The position numbers and the translations under genes are program-made. From positions 292,073 through 356,072 of the forward strand of contig NW_004443648.1 in the NCBI RefSeq assembly GCF_000330505.1: DNA of 64,000 nucleotides. The letters run 5' to 3'. Source of the stretch: Entamoeba invadens IP1. Taxonomy: Eukaryota; Evosea; Mastigamoebida; Endamoebidae. The notes under the pieces are model-generated. The model was given only the letters and a program-made list of their open reading frames with translations. It ran no database searches and was not told where the DNA came from. Positions 40,357 to 49,951 of this stretch are shown piece after piece (within the stretch, counting starts at the first letter, position 1; every line of letters begins with the position of its first letter).

Positions 40357-41551
40357 ATGGCAGAGAAGATAGACGAGGCTGTCTTAAGTCGCCAATTATA
40401 CACAATTGGTAAAGAGGCGCAAATGCGTATGCTCAGCACTCGTGTGTTGATTGTTGGGTTAAGTGGGATTGGATGTGAGATCGCCAAAAACGTGATATTG
40501 ATGTCCGTCAAATCGGTGGGGCTTTTGGACAACACAAAAGGGGGTCTTAAAGAGGTCGGTAACAATTTTTTCTTTTCTGAGTCTGATATCGGAAAAGTAG
40601 TAAGCGCCGCGACTGTTTCAAAGTTCCAAGAACTCAATCCAAGTGTATCTGTTAATGCAGAAACGCGTGAGTTGAATGACGAGTCACTTTATTCGAACTA
40701 TGACATTTTGGTGTTGACACAATTATTGGGGGAAAAGGAGTCAATCATCGTCAATGAGAACTGCAGAAAACACAACATCAAAATGGTCTACGCAGTTAAT
40801 AGAGGTGTCTTCTCTATGATCTTCAACGACTTTGGAGACAACTTTGTCGTGAGTGACACTAATGGAGAGAACCCAAGAAGTTTCATTATCAATGAGATCG
40901 TCGACAATTCAATCAACTTCATCGAAGACGACNNNNNNNNNNNNNNNNNNNNNNNNNNNNNNNNNNNNNNNNNNNNNNNNNNNNNNNNNNNNNNNNNNNN
41001 NNNNNNNNNNNNNNNNNNNNNNNNNNNNNNNNTTCAACAAGACCAAATTCATTTCAGGAAAAATCATCCCCGCCATGATCACAACAACCGCAGTCGTTTC
41101 TGGACTCCAGTGCATTGAGTTGTACAAGATCTTGCTTAAGAAGCCATTCTCGTGCTACCACAACTCCTTCTTGAACTTGGCAATTGGGTACTTGGACTCA
41201 ACAGAACCAGAAAAGGTTGTAACAAAGAAACTTTGCGAAGGAATGGAAGTGACGATTTGGGACAAATTTGAGTTCAATGGGAATTGCACGATGCAAGAGT
41301 TTGTCGACCTCATATTCAAGAAGTTCTCTGTGAACGTCGAGAGTGTCACTGTTGGTGTCAAAATGTTATACACATCATACTTACCTACCGGAAAGGCTAG
41401 ACTTGGGAAAACAATCAAAGAGATATACAAGGAGTTGTTTGGAGAAGACTTTAAAGCAGAAGCTATGACACTTGCCCTCACTGTAACAGACAAGAATGGA
41501 GATGACTTGCCCGATGATGTCGAATTCCCAGACGTTATATTGACGTTCTAA
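40357..41551 (+). CDS. UBA1: UBA1 ubiquitin-activating enzyme E1, middle missing in the assembly gap
   Basis: The left part (40357-40932) encodes the N-terminal about 192 residues of an E1: SRQLYTIGKEAQMRM, VLIVGLSGIGCEIAKN, VNRGVFSMIFNDFGDNFVVSDTNGE. The right part (41033-41551) encodes the C-terminal about 172 residues: FISGKIIPAMITTTAVVSGL, then LNLAIGY and the ubiquitin-fold domain (IWDKFEFNG ... LPDDVEFPDVILTF). The two lie in different frames, separated by exactly 100 N. By comparison with full E1s of about 1000 residues, roughly 600 residues, including the adenylation core and the catalytic cysteine, are absent, so the gap is really about 1.8-2 kb. I read it as an assembly hole, not a deletion: both flanks are clean coding sequence. 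Confidence 0.9.
40933..41032. other. Assembly gap of exactly 100 N inside UBA1
   Basis: A fixed 100-N placeholder. Unlike the first gap, the flanks do not repeat each other, and a large part of UBA1 is missing between them. Confidence 0.95.
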
Positions 41552-41608
41552 TTTACTATAACATCATTTTATAGGTTTAATGTATTATTATAACTTAATA
41601 GCGATAAA

Positions 41609-44600
41609 CTATATCAATTTAGTTAATTCAGTCACTAGTTCTTGTGCAGTCGCTCTTTTCTCAACACTTTGCCCCCACGCGATAAGTACAACGTCACGAA
41701 CTTTCTCATCAACGTCGTCAAGACTCGGTCGCAACCCTTTACACACGTTATCCGCTATATCCCACGACCGTATCTTGTCTGGATCATACGCGTCACCCCA
41801 TTTAAATAATTCATACATTGTAACTGCAAAAGAATAGATGTCAGCGGGTTTCTCATAATGTTTTCTGTCAAGGACTTCTGGCGCCATATATTTTGGAGTT
41901 CCCACCCCTTTGGTGAATGTCATATTCAAAAGTGTTGAATTCACGTTTCTACTTGATCCAAAATCAGTCAACTTGGCATTGACAATCACATTTTCCTCCA
42001 ATGAAGTGACTAATATGTTATCTGGTTTGATGTCTCGATGTAATATGTTGTTTGAATGTAAATACAAAATGCCCTTTGCACCATCAAGACTCATTTTAAT
42101 TCGCATTGATAGCGTCATTGGGACTAACACCATAACTTTTTCCATGACATCCCTCAAACTACCATATTGCGCCAATTCGGTGACCATGCAGATTTTGTTT
42201 GGTATAAATACAGCACCATAGAAATAGACTATATACTCACTTTTAAATTTCTCCAGCATCTTCACCTCAATCTCAAATTCTTTAAGCGCCTCTTCACCTT
42301 CAATGTTTTTAAGTTTCTTCACTGCTACACTCTGCCCTTTGTACACACCCTTAAAAACAACACCAAATGAACCTTCACCCAATTTCTTGTCCAACACTAT
42401 TTCTTCTGGGTCGAGTCGGGACGACAACTGTGTTTTAGTTGCTATATAAATAGTATCAATTTGTTCATTTTCATTCTTGAGTAACTGCGATACTATGCTG
42501 ACGTCTTGTTTTATAGCGCACGTGCACTTTGGAATGATTGTGAATTTGAACTCACAGGCTTGGTTATTTTTTAGAGTGACCACTGGCGGTTCAATTCGAA
42601 TTTCAAACTTCTCGTTTGTTTCTCTGGTCATTATCTGGAATTTAATAGCAGTCCCTGAAACGTTTCCCAACATTAGTATTTCGGTTGTTGGTTCTCCAAC
42701 CGGTATTTCGATTTCTCCACTGTTTTTAAAAAGATCCGAATCGTTTGAAAATGTGAGTGTGGTCTTGTTTACAAGAATCCCAACTGAGAGTTGTACAAAT
42801 TTGGAGTTGTCCATGTGTTTCATCGAGAAGAGGTGGATCTTTTCTTTCATCTTCATCTCATGAAGGGTGTCGACAACTTTCTTTACAACGAAAGATGTTA
42901 TTAAAACCATTAAAGAAGTGACTCCTACAAGAAACATCACACATATAAATATGACCCACCACACAGAATGTCGTAAACAATAAGTTCCGTCGTCACTTGC
43001 ACTGTGCCAAAATGAACATTTCTCACATTTTGAATTTGAAACTTGAACACAGAACTGAACATTACTCATCAAGATACAAGTACCATTATTGAGTAAAACA
43101 TCAGTGTTAAAACAACTTGTGCATTTGTTGTCTATATTACAAGAAAAGCAATCATCCTTACACGGCCGACATTCACGAAGATATTTATAATATCCAATTT
43201 GACACTTATTGCATCCCGTTGTGGATGACACATCACCATCGCATCCAACAACATCACTTTTAAGGGAACACCCACTGATATTCATGAAGTAGTCGTCAGC
43301 ACACAAAACACAAGTACTTGGAGTTTCAATGCACGTCTTACAAGAAACACTGCATGGATAACATGTGAGCGAATTTAAAAAGAAGCCATCAAGACACGAT
43401 GGACACTCCCCAAACGGCGTGTGCCACGTGCATTTTAAGTCCAAATCAATGGTCGAAACACAATTACCCGATTCGTCTTTATATGTTGTTGAAGAACACT
43501 CAGAACATGAAGTTGATGTTGTGACACAAGAACTACACTTCGAGTCGCAAGGTTCACACTCAAATTTGGTAGTGCTGTAATATCCAGATTTACACGACAA
43601 ACACCCACGTTCATCACCAACTTCACATAACTCCGATTTGTTTGTATAACAATTTCCATTAATGTTGTAATTATCATCTTCACATAACACACATATTGAG
43701 TCAAGTGCAGCTTCACACATTTCAATTGTTAGAACACACTTGTTGTTTAATGAAATCATATACCCATTCGAACAAACCGTACACGACCCATTTTCATTAA
43801 AAGTATCACAATGTAATGAGTCACATTCCTTTGTGTGGGAATTTAATAGAAACCCTTTTGTACATTGAACTGGAGAGTGAAGTGTACATAACATTTCATT
43901 CTCTAAACATGGTACACATGTGTTTCCAGACAAATAAAACCCATCTTCACACTCTAAAATTGCCTTTGCCGACACAAATTTGGCATTTTGCATTGTTTCA
44001 CAAATTCCGCCATGTAAAATAGAATTTTTACTTGCGTCACACAATTCACATTTATCATTAAAAAATTCAATGCAGTTTTCTTCAATTGGCTCTATTGCAC
44101 ATGTTCCATTAACAACACCTGTGTTATTACAATATGCACAATGGTTGTGGGTCACATAAGTACATTCATTGGGTATATAAACACAACTACCATCATTTAG
44201 ATAATACCCATCAGCACATATATCACACAAAGTATCATCTCTACACCTCAAGCAATTTTGTGGACAAGGAACACATTGTGTATAATTTTCATTTGGGTGC
44301 ATAGTTTTATCGCACTCTATAGATTTTATTCTTAAACACTCCAATCCACCCTTTTTCAATATTCCATAAGAACACAATACACCTGGCGCTTGAGTCATAA
44401 TAAATCCATTTTTGGCTATTACCAACACGTCTTCTGCAATATAAATAATGTTGAGTTCATACACGTGATTTCCTTTTTCCATATACAAAACGTACGGACC
44501 ACCACTTCCCAAGAACAACAAGTTATTATCAATATCTATGGTGGCAACGGTATCACTTTCTAAGCAATTTATAGAGATACGAAATTTGTTTCTTTCAATT

Positions 44601-46708
44601 GTATTGTGTTCCAAATTTAAAGGTATTGTGACACCACTTTGTAGCACTACTTTCTTTACTTTTCCCGTTATTTGTTGCATCGAACTCGACGCATTTTGGA
44701 ACAATAAATTCACTTCAGAACTAAACTCCGTTTGAATTTCTTCGTCAAGCACTCTGACGTCTTGTGTGAGAGAAGTTGTGTAACACGTTTCTGATAATGT
44801 AGTGAAACATGGACACTGCTTTTGTTTGAACGATGTTGATGTATATACATCATAGTCCATGTGGCAATACACTTCACCTTCGAACTCCCCAGAGCACTGT
44901 CTAACTAATTGATTTGCAGAGACAAATGAAAACGTTTTGTTGTTTAAAATGCCAAGTTGGAATACATAAGTGTCATCTGGAGCTATGATATCAATGCACC
45001 GATGTGTAGTAGACTCAAATATGACCGTCTCCTCTATTTTGGTGTTGCCTTTTTCGTTATAAAAAACAGACTCCGAAGATTCCACAACGGAGTCTGTCGA
45101 TATAAAAACGTTATCTAAGACATTCAGAGAAGAACACTCTTCAGTGAACGATTCCGTTTTATTTTCACATTCGTTGTCTATGTTGAAATTGGCAAGACCA
45201 GTTGTCACACTCGACAAATTTCTCAAGTAAATTTCGGTGTTGTCTTTGAGCACCAAAATACCATCTACTACCAAAAAACTGTTAGATAATTTAATCTTCG
45301 AGTGTCCACCAAAGGTCGTGTAAACATCTTCAAAAAGTAACAATGAGTTTGTATTACCAACAACAGTAAAACTGCCCTCAAAAGTAATATTAACATTCAC
45401 ATGCGAATGTTGTCGTTTGGAGAATATAAGGAAAGCATCTGCTCCAATATAAAACTCGCTCTGTCCAGACATTTTACTTTGAGCGTAGGTAAAAAAGCTC
45501 CATATATCGCCAACATACAATTTGGAATTATCTGTGAACGACAGTCTTGCAACATCGATCATTGCTTCTGCATCGGCCTTCATTATAGCGGCGTCCATCA
45601 GTAAAAATTCAGTTCCAGTGATGTTAACATAAGTTTCAAGCATCATTTTTGATTGATTAGACAATACTATGTTCAAAACATTTACCACAACATTTTTCAA
45701 AACAATAACAGTAGTGTCAAACATATAAAATTCCGTTTTCACCTGCCAGTTTGTTTGTGATGTGAGACCAGTGAAAATCATATTTACTCTGGAACTATTG
45801 TAGAACGACAACTCTGGTACATTTAAGTTGTTTCTGTTAGTAAAATTTAAAACTGAATTATCATAAAATATGGAAGGGTTTTGTATTGAAAGTTTACCGG
45901 CGATTTCGAGTTTTGAAGCATCAAAGAAATAAGCTGCACCGTTTATTGTGTTTGTATATAAAACAGATCCCAATGACCGTGCGACTGAATTTCCATGAAA
46001 CCCTATATTCACATCGACGTCACTATCTAACAGAGTAGCACATGAATTGTTATAGAAATTGACTTCAATATTAATTCTGATTGGAGAGAAGTAAATTGTG
46101 TTTTCAAGAGTGACAATTGTATTGTCGAAAAAATTGAAAGCAACTGTTTTGTTCAGTAGTGATGAGTAATAAACGTTCACGAAGGTTATATTTGAGCTTC
46201 CATAGACATTCATAACTCTTGGTATTATAAGGCTATAATTTGGGACTGTTAAATTTTTGTCATGAAGCGTCAAAGTCCCATCAATGAAAATATCAGCGTT
46301 GTCAGGAACTGTGAAGTCATTTACAAATTCTACATCACCAACGATATTAAGTTTTGTCAATCTCTCCATCACAAAGTTCTTTGCAGTTGAAATATCTAAA
46401 AACCCACGTAAATTGACTTCGTTCAAATAAGTGATAATCACATCGTGGTCTTCAAAGACATTAAAATCAGATGTCAAATTTAAGTACGCACTCAAAACAA
46501 TTTTTGGATGTTCCAAAAACACTTCAAAGCACTTTTTGGTGAGTTTGATGTGGTACTCAATTTTGAGAGTTGTGCAGAATTGGATGTCTTCAGTTGAAGT
46601 CCCATATGGGACAAATCCATCGACACAGTCATTTGTCTTAGGCGAACAGACAACTTCGCTTTTCACATAAAGTAAAAACAACAGGAGAAGAGTTGTTACT
46701 GTTTTCAT
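41609..46708 (-). CDS. Transmembrane receptor-like protein kinase (Entamoeba TMK family)
   Basis: 1699 residues, single exon. Signal peptide MKTVTTLLLLFLLYVKS; a large extracellular region (to about 800) of beta-rich, Asn-glycosylation-rich sequence; then a Cys-rich stalk (about 800-1240) of repeated CxxC units (CTVCSNGYM, CSSCVTTSTSCSECSS, CKTCIETPSTC); one membrane helix (about 1245-1275, VWWVIFICVMFLVGVTSLMV); a juxtamembrane region; and a C-terminal kinase (about 1430-1695). The kinase looks active: GEGSFG loop, VAVKKL lysine, HRDIKPDN, DFG and APEVL. It groups with the TKL-like TMKs of Entamoeba, which are implicated in surface sensing and phagocytosis. The ligand is unknown. AACTGCAAAAAC lies 2 bases ahead of the ATG. 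Confidence 0.93.
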   Translation of the reverse strand: MKTVTTLLLLFLLYVKSEVVCSPKTNDCVDGFVPYGTSTEDIQFCTTLKIEYHIKLTKKCFEVFLEHPKIVLSAYLNLTSDFNVFEDHDVIITYLNEVNLRGFLDISTAKNFVMERLTKLNIVGDVEFVNDFTVPDNADIFIDGTLTLHDKNLTVPNYSLIIPRVMNVYGSSNITFVNVYYSSLLNKTVAFNFFDNTIVTLENTIYFSPIRINIEVNFYNNSCATLLDSDVDVNIGFHGNSVARSLGSVLYTNTINGAAYFFDASKLEIAGKLSIQNPSIFYDNSVLNFTNRNNLNVPELSFYNSSRVNMIFTGLTSQTNWQVKTEFYMFDTTVIVLKNVVVNVLNIVLSNQSKMMLETYVNITGTEFLLMDAAIMKADAEAMIDVARLSFTDNSKLYVGDIWSFFTYAQSKMSGQSEFYIGADAFLIFSKRQHSHVNVNITFEGSFTVVGNTNSLLLFEDVYTTFGGHSKIKLSNSFLVVDGILVLKDNTEIYLRNLSSVTTGLANFNIDNECENKTESFTEECSSLNVLDNVFISTDSVVESSESVFYNEKGNTKIEETVIFESTTHRCIDIIAPDDTYVFQLGILNNKTFSFVSANQLVRQCSGEFEGEVYCHMDYDVYTSTSFKQKQCPCFTTLSETCYTTSLTQDVRVLDEEIQTEFSSEVNLLFQNASSSMQQITGKVKKVVLQSGVTIPLNLEHNTIERNKFRISINCLESDTVATIDIDNNLLFLGSGGPYVLYMEKGNHVYELNIIYIAEDVLVIAKNGFIMTQAPGVLCSYGILKKGGLECLRIKSIECDKTMHPNENYTQCVPCPQNCLRCRDDTLCDICADGYYLNDGSCVYIPNECTYVTHNHCAYCNNTGVVNGTCAIEPIEENCIEFFNDKCELCDASKNSILHGGICETMQNAKFVSAKAILECEDGFYLSGNTCVPCLENEMLCTLHSPVQCTKGFLLNSHTKECDSLHCDTFNENGSCTVCSNGYMISLNNKCVLTIEMCEAALDSICVLCEDDNYNINGNCYTNKSELCEVGDERGCLSCKSGYYSTTKFECEPCDSKCSSCVTTSTSCSECSSTTYKDESGNCVSTIDLDLKCTWHTPFGECPSCLDGFFLNSLTCYPCSVSCKTCIETPSTCVLCADDYFMNISGCSLKSDVVGCDGDVSSTTGCNKCQIGYYKYLRECRPCKDDCFSCNIDNKCTSCFNTDVLLNNGTCILMSNVQFCVQVSNSKCEKCSFWHSASDDGTYCLRHSVWWVIFICVMFLVGVTSLMVLITSFVVKKVVDTLHEMKMKEKIHLFSMKHMDNSKFVQLSVGILVNKTTLTFSNDSDLFKNSGEIEIPVGEPTTEILMLGNVSGTAIKFQIMTRETNEKFEIRIEPPVVTLKNNQACEFKFTIIPKCTCAIKQDVSIVSQLLKNENEQIDTIYIATKTQLSSRLDPEEIVLDKKLGEGSFGVVFKGVYKGQSVAVKKLKNIEGEEALKEFEIEVKMLEKFKSEYIVYFYGAVFIPNKICMVTELAQYGSLRDVMEKVMVLVPMTLSMRIKMSLDGAKGILYLHSNNILHRDIKPDNILVTSLEENVIVNAKLTDFGSSRNVNSTLLNMTFTKGVGTPKYMAPEVLDRKHYEKPADIYSFAVTMYELFKWGDAYDPDKIRSWDIADNVCKGLRPSLDDVDEKVRDVVLIAWGQSVEKRATAQELVTELTKLI

Positions 46709-47289
46709 ATGTTTTTGCAGTTATTCATTTGTTTTTACAGGAAAGTAAGAAGACAAATCCAATACAGAACATAAACATAATTATTGAATAAACATCACGA
46801 AGAAAAACCAATTTTTTTTCATGTTTTTGTCTACATTTTTTATATTATTGTTTATTATTATATTTGTGTATTTAAATAGTTTTTGTTGTTATTTTTAAAT
46901 TCGACTTTTTGAAAAGTAAAAAAAATTACAATATGATACTTTATAGTTTTTTTATTTAAACGAGAAATCTGGTTTAAAATGTTGGATACATTTTTGGTTT
47001 GTTATAGTATTAATAAATATTATTATACATAAATAATATAATATAATATAATTTTTTCTCATCAACAATAAATTATTATTCTATTATTATTATAAATTGA
47101 GGAATTAATTTATTTCACCTTAAAAACTTTTGAGAAATTTAATTTTTATTAATTGTAAATAATAATAAATTTAATAATAAAAATACTACATTTTTAATAC
47201 CGAGAATACAATTAATAAATTTTTCGTATTAAACCGTTTAATTTAAACGTTTAATAACAATGTTCAAACCATTTAATAAGTCATATGAA
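46709..47289. other. AT-rich intergenic region between two membrane-protein genes
   Basis: About 580 bp. It holds the kinase promoter at its left edge. From about 46800 it is almost entirely A/T. No ORF or RNA gene seen. Confidence 0.45.
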
Positions 47290-49398
47290 TTAAATCTTTG
47301 AGTATGACTTTTTGTCCTGTCTGTGGCTAATGATCACACCAACAACAGCAATTGTCAAGAAGAATAAAGCAACCAAAACAACGACACTGACAGAAACTGA
47401 GACCACGACAATAAGATAGTCATTATTATGTTTGTGCTCTTTATTGTAGCAAACGTCTTCAATACAATTATTATTTGCTCTGTCAAATTTATATCCAATG
47501 TCACAATATGACATCTGGCATGTCTTACTCCAAAGTCCATCATCACCACAGACATACCCGCCATGTCCATGTTCGACGTTAATTTCCTTGTCGCAGTCGA
47601 CACTAACTTTCACAAGTCTTTTATTCTTTTTGTTGCATTGTGTTTGATACTTGTCATGTACTTTGATGGCACTATCAACAAATTGTTGTAACTTCGTTCT
47701 ATCATATCTCCACACATTCGATCTTTCATCAATTGGATTTAACAAGAATTCTCTTGGAATAGTTTCATTGTAGTTATAGTTCCAATTAAAAGTTTCAAAA
47801 TACGAAATCTTGAGCATTCCTCCCAAGTCTTGTAATGTTTTTACTTCAGGCATACTGATCGAAGTAAACTCAATAACGGGTGTTGGCGAGTTTCCAGCAT
47901 CAAAGCTATTTTCATATTCGATATTGGGGTCACCCTCAAAACCAACTACAATTGCATTTCCCTTCTCAACCATTCCCTTTGCCAAAACGCTGCACGCCGA
48001 ATAACAGAAGCCGTCAGTCATAATAACAACATCTGTTGGTATTCTCGGGTTTTTCGTTAAAGTAGCTTCCAACATGATTCCCGCGTGCATCAAAGTGTTT
48101 TGCGAGAATGTATGAGTGGCATCTCCATATTGAGTGGTTTGTGGTTTCGCATAGAAATCGCCAAGAGGGACTGTTTTATCCGTTTCGTTATATACAGCCT
48201 CACATGTATTAGTATCTCCCAAATACTCTCCATATTCGTTCTTCATGATATCTTCACTTGGCTTTGATATACGAACACTTCCAATCAAGTCGGCATCGGC
48301 ATGAACAGCTAAGACCTTCTCAAAATTGGCTTCCAAATCAGCATACCCACCACCATTCATAGGAAGGATGACCAATATAGGGTTAGTGTTTTCATCAATT
48401 TGTTGAATACATGTATTAAACACTTTAAAGAAGTCTGCTGTTTCATCTTCTGGGTAAAAGGTCTTCAATACAATAGTATTCATCTTCTTCTCCAAATCGA
48501 TCTTACAAGCGATGTTAGTGTCTGACGATTCATAGTCAAATATGTTGTCTGCCAATTTTGGTGTTGAAAGGTCTTCTGCAGTTATTGGTCTGAGTGATCT
48601 ATTTTGCTTTCTTAATAATCTATTTCTCTTCTCTTTCCCAACAACAGTCGCTCCCAAGTAAAGTAATTTGTATTCAGTGTCAACTGTTGTGTCGTCCGAG
48701 AAGACAATGGTATACTTCGTCTTGAAACTCTCTTCGGCAAGTGGCGCTGATCGCAATGAAACAAATGACATCGACTCAATTGCGTATGTGAATCGACCGT
48801 GTGGTGTTTTTAAGAAAGTGTGTGCCTCTGCATAGTCTTTCAAAAACTTATACGGCTCAAGTCCATTAATCGTTGATATAGTTTTTCCATAATAGTCATC
48901 TAACAGGGGAATTTCGACGTGGAGGTGTTCCGAGTCCAGGCTTGGATTTTTAGTGAAGATATACTCACCTTCGACAATATCAATGACAAATGGTAAATAA
49001 GCATAGAAGTCATCATAGTAATATTTGTTTTTCTCATCAGAACTAAATCTGAAAGACAAGTGAAGGTCATGGGTATTGTCGATTATGGCTTGGACTTTTT
49101 GAATATATTGGTAAAAGATTTGTCCATCGTCTGTTGGTAAATTATCAAGCATTTTGTCCATGTCCATTTGAGGGAAGAATGTGTTGTCGAAGGAAGGTTG
49201 TGGTGGGTTAAGTAAGATGTCTTTGAAGACATAAGACTGTAGCAGTGGCTTCAAAGATGTTTTGATTTTTGTGGCTGTGTCTGCTGTTATAGTGACGGAG
49301 TTAATGCATTCAAAAGCTTCTTCAACGGTATATGGAGCGTTTGTAAGTTTGTCGCACGTGATTGAGAATGCACACACGAAGAAGAGAAACACGAACAT
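47290..49398 (-). CDS. Peptidase S41-like type I membrane protein
   Basis: 702 residues. Short signal peptide (MFVFLFFVCAFSITC), a long lumenal/extracellular part, a Cys-rich segment (about 590-650) and one membrane helix near the C-terminus (about 655-685, IVVVSVSVSVVVLVALFFLT) with a short basic tail ending YSKI. The S41-like core has VILPMNGGGYADL and, at about residue 485, MTDGFCYSACSVLAKGM, where the serine of YSAC is at the nucleophile position of this family, followed by AIVVGFEG. Similar proteins are annotated in E. histolytica as S41 family. Activity and substrate are inferred; the general-base lysine was not located. Confidence 0.75.
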   Translation of the reverse strand: MFVFLFFVCAFSITCDKLTNAPYTVEEAFECINSVTITADTATKIKTSLKPLLQSYVFKDILLNPPQPSFDNTFFPQMDMDKMLDNLPTDDGQIFYQYIQKVQAIIDNTHDLHLSFRFSSDEKNKYYYDDFYAYLPFVIDIVEGEYIFTKNPSLDSEHLHVEIPLLDDYYGKTISTINGLEPYKFLKDYAEAHTFLKTPHGRFTYAIESMSFVSLRSAPLAEESFKTKYTIVFSDDTTVDTEYKLLYLGATVVGKEKRNRLLRKQNRSLRPITAEDLSTPKLADNIFDYESSDTNIACKIDLEKKMNTIVLKTFYPEDETADFFKVFNTCIQQIDENTNPILVILPMNGGGYADLEANFEKVLAVHADADLIGSVRISKPSEDIMKNEYGEYLGDTNTCEAVYNETDKTVPLGDFYAKPQTTQYGDATHTFSQNTLMHAGIMLEATLTKNPRIPTDVVIMTDGFCYSACSVLAKGMVEKGNAIVVGFEGDPNIEYENSFDAGNSPTPVIEFTSISMPEVKTLQDLGGMLKISYFETFNWNYNYNETIPREFLLNPIDERSNVWRYDRTKLQQFVDSAIKVHDKYQTQCNKKNKRLVKVSVDCDKEINVEHGHGGYVCGDDGLWSKTCQMSYCDIGYKFDRANNNCIEDVCYNKEHKHNNDYLIVVVSVSVSVVVLVALFFLTIAVVGVIISHRQDKKSYSKI

Positions 49399-49931
49399 TA
49401 TTTTATAGATATTAATAATCGAGTTTTTATATATGCGTAACTATATAAATAAACATTATGAAATATTAGTGAAACAATATTCGTGTATAACATCCCGTAT
49501 TTCTTGGTATATTTAGACTAAAATTGTTATGTAATCGATTGGTTGCTTGTAGATTTCTTCTTTTTTTTTATAGTTCCGTTTCAGATTAATGTAGAAGTGG
49601 TTTAGAAGTTATTGTCGTACTGAACTAAAATCTTAGGCAATTGAGTTATCCCATCTAATCTTTTTAGTGGAACTTTTATGATACACATTGTTTGAAAATT
49701 CTACTATTGAAGAAATTCAAATAAAACTTTTTCAGTTGAAAAATTACAATGAAAATATTTTAAAACGAATGAAGGAGACAAAAACCACCACAATTTAAGT
49801 AGTAAAACAACACAAAATAATAAAAGAAATACCATGCAGAGTCATATGGAAATGATAAACTATTTCATAGTAAAAGTGTGAGAAAACAATGAAAAGTCGA
49901 ATAAATAACAAAGTAGTTTTAATTAGAGAAA
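49399..49931. other. Divergent intergenic region between S41 and SEC7 genes
   Basis: About 530 bp. On the left, minus strand, AAAACTCGATTATTAA lies ahead of the S41 start. The middle is AT-rich with no ORF. Confidence 0.4.
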
Positions 49932-49943
49932 GAACTTAAAAAA
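49932..49943 (+). promoter_or_regulatory. GAACTTAAAAAA motif of the SEC7 gene
   Basis: GAACTTAAAAAA ends 8 bases before the ATG at 49952, identical to the motif ahead of the LIM gene. Confidence 0.5.
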
Positions 49944-49951
49944 TTGAAACG

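Noticed and set aside
43365..43725. Cys-rich and other frames antisense to, or out of frame with, the kinase stalk
   Set aside because: They are shadows of the repeated CxxC codons of the transmembrane kinase and have no independent promoter or start.
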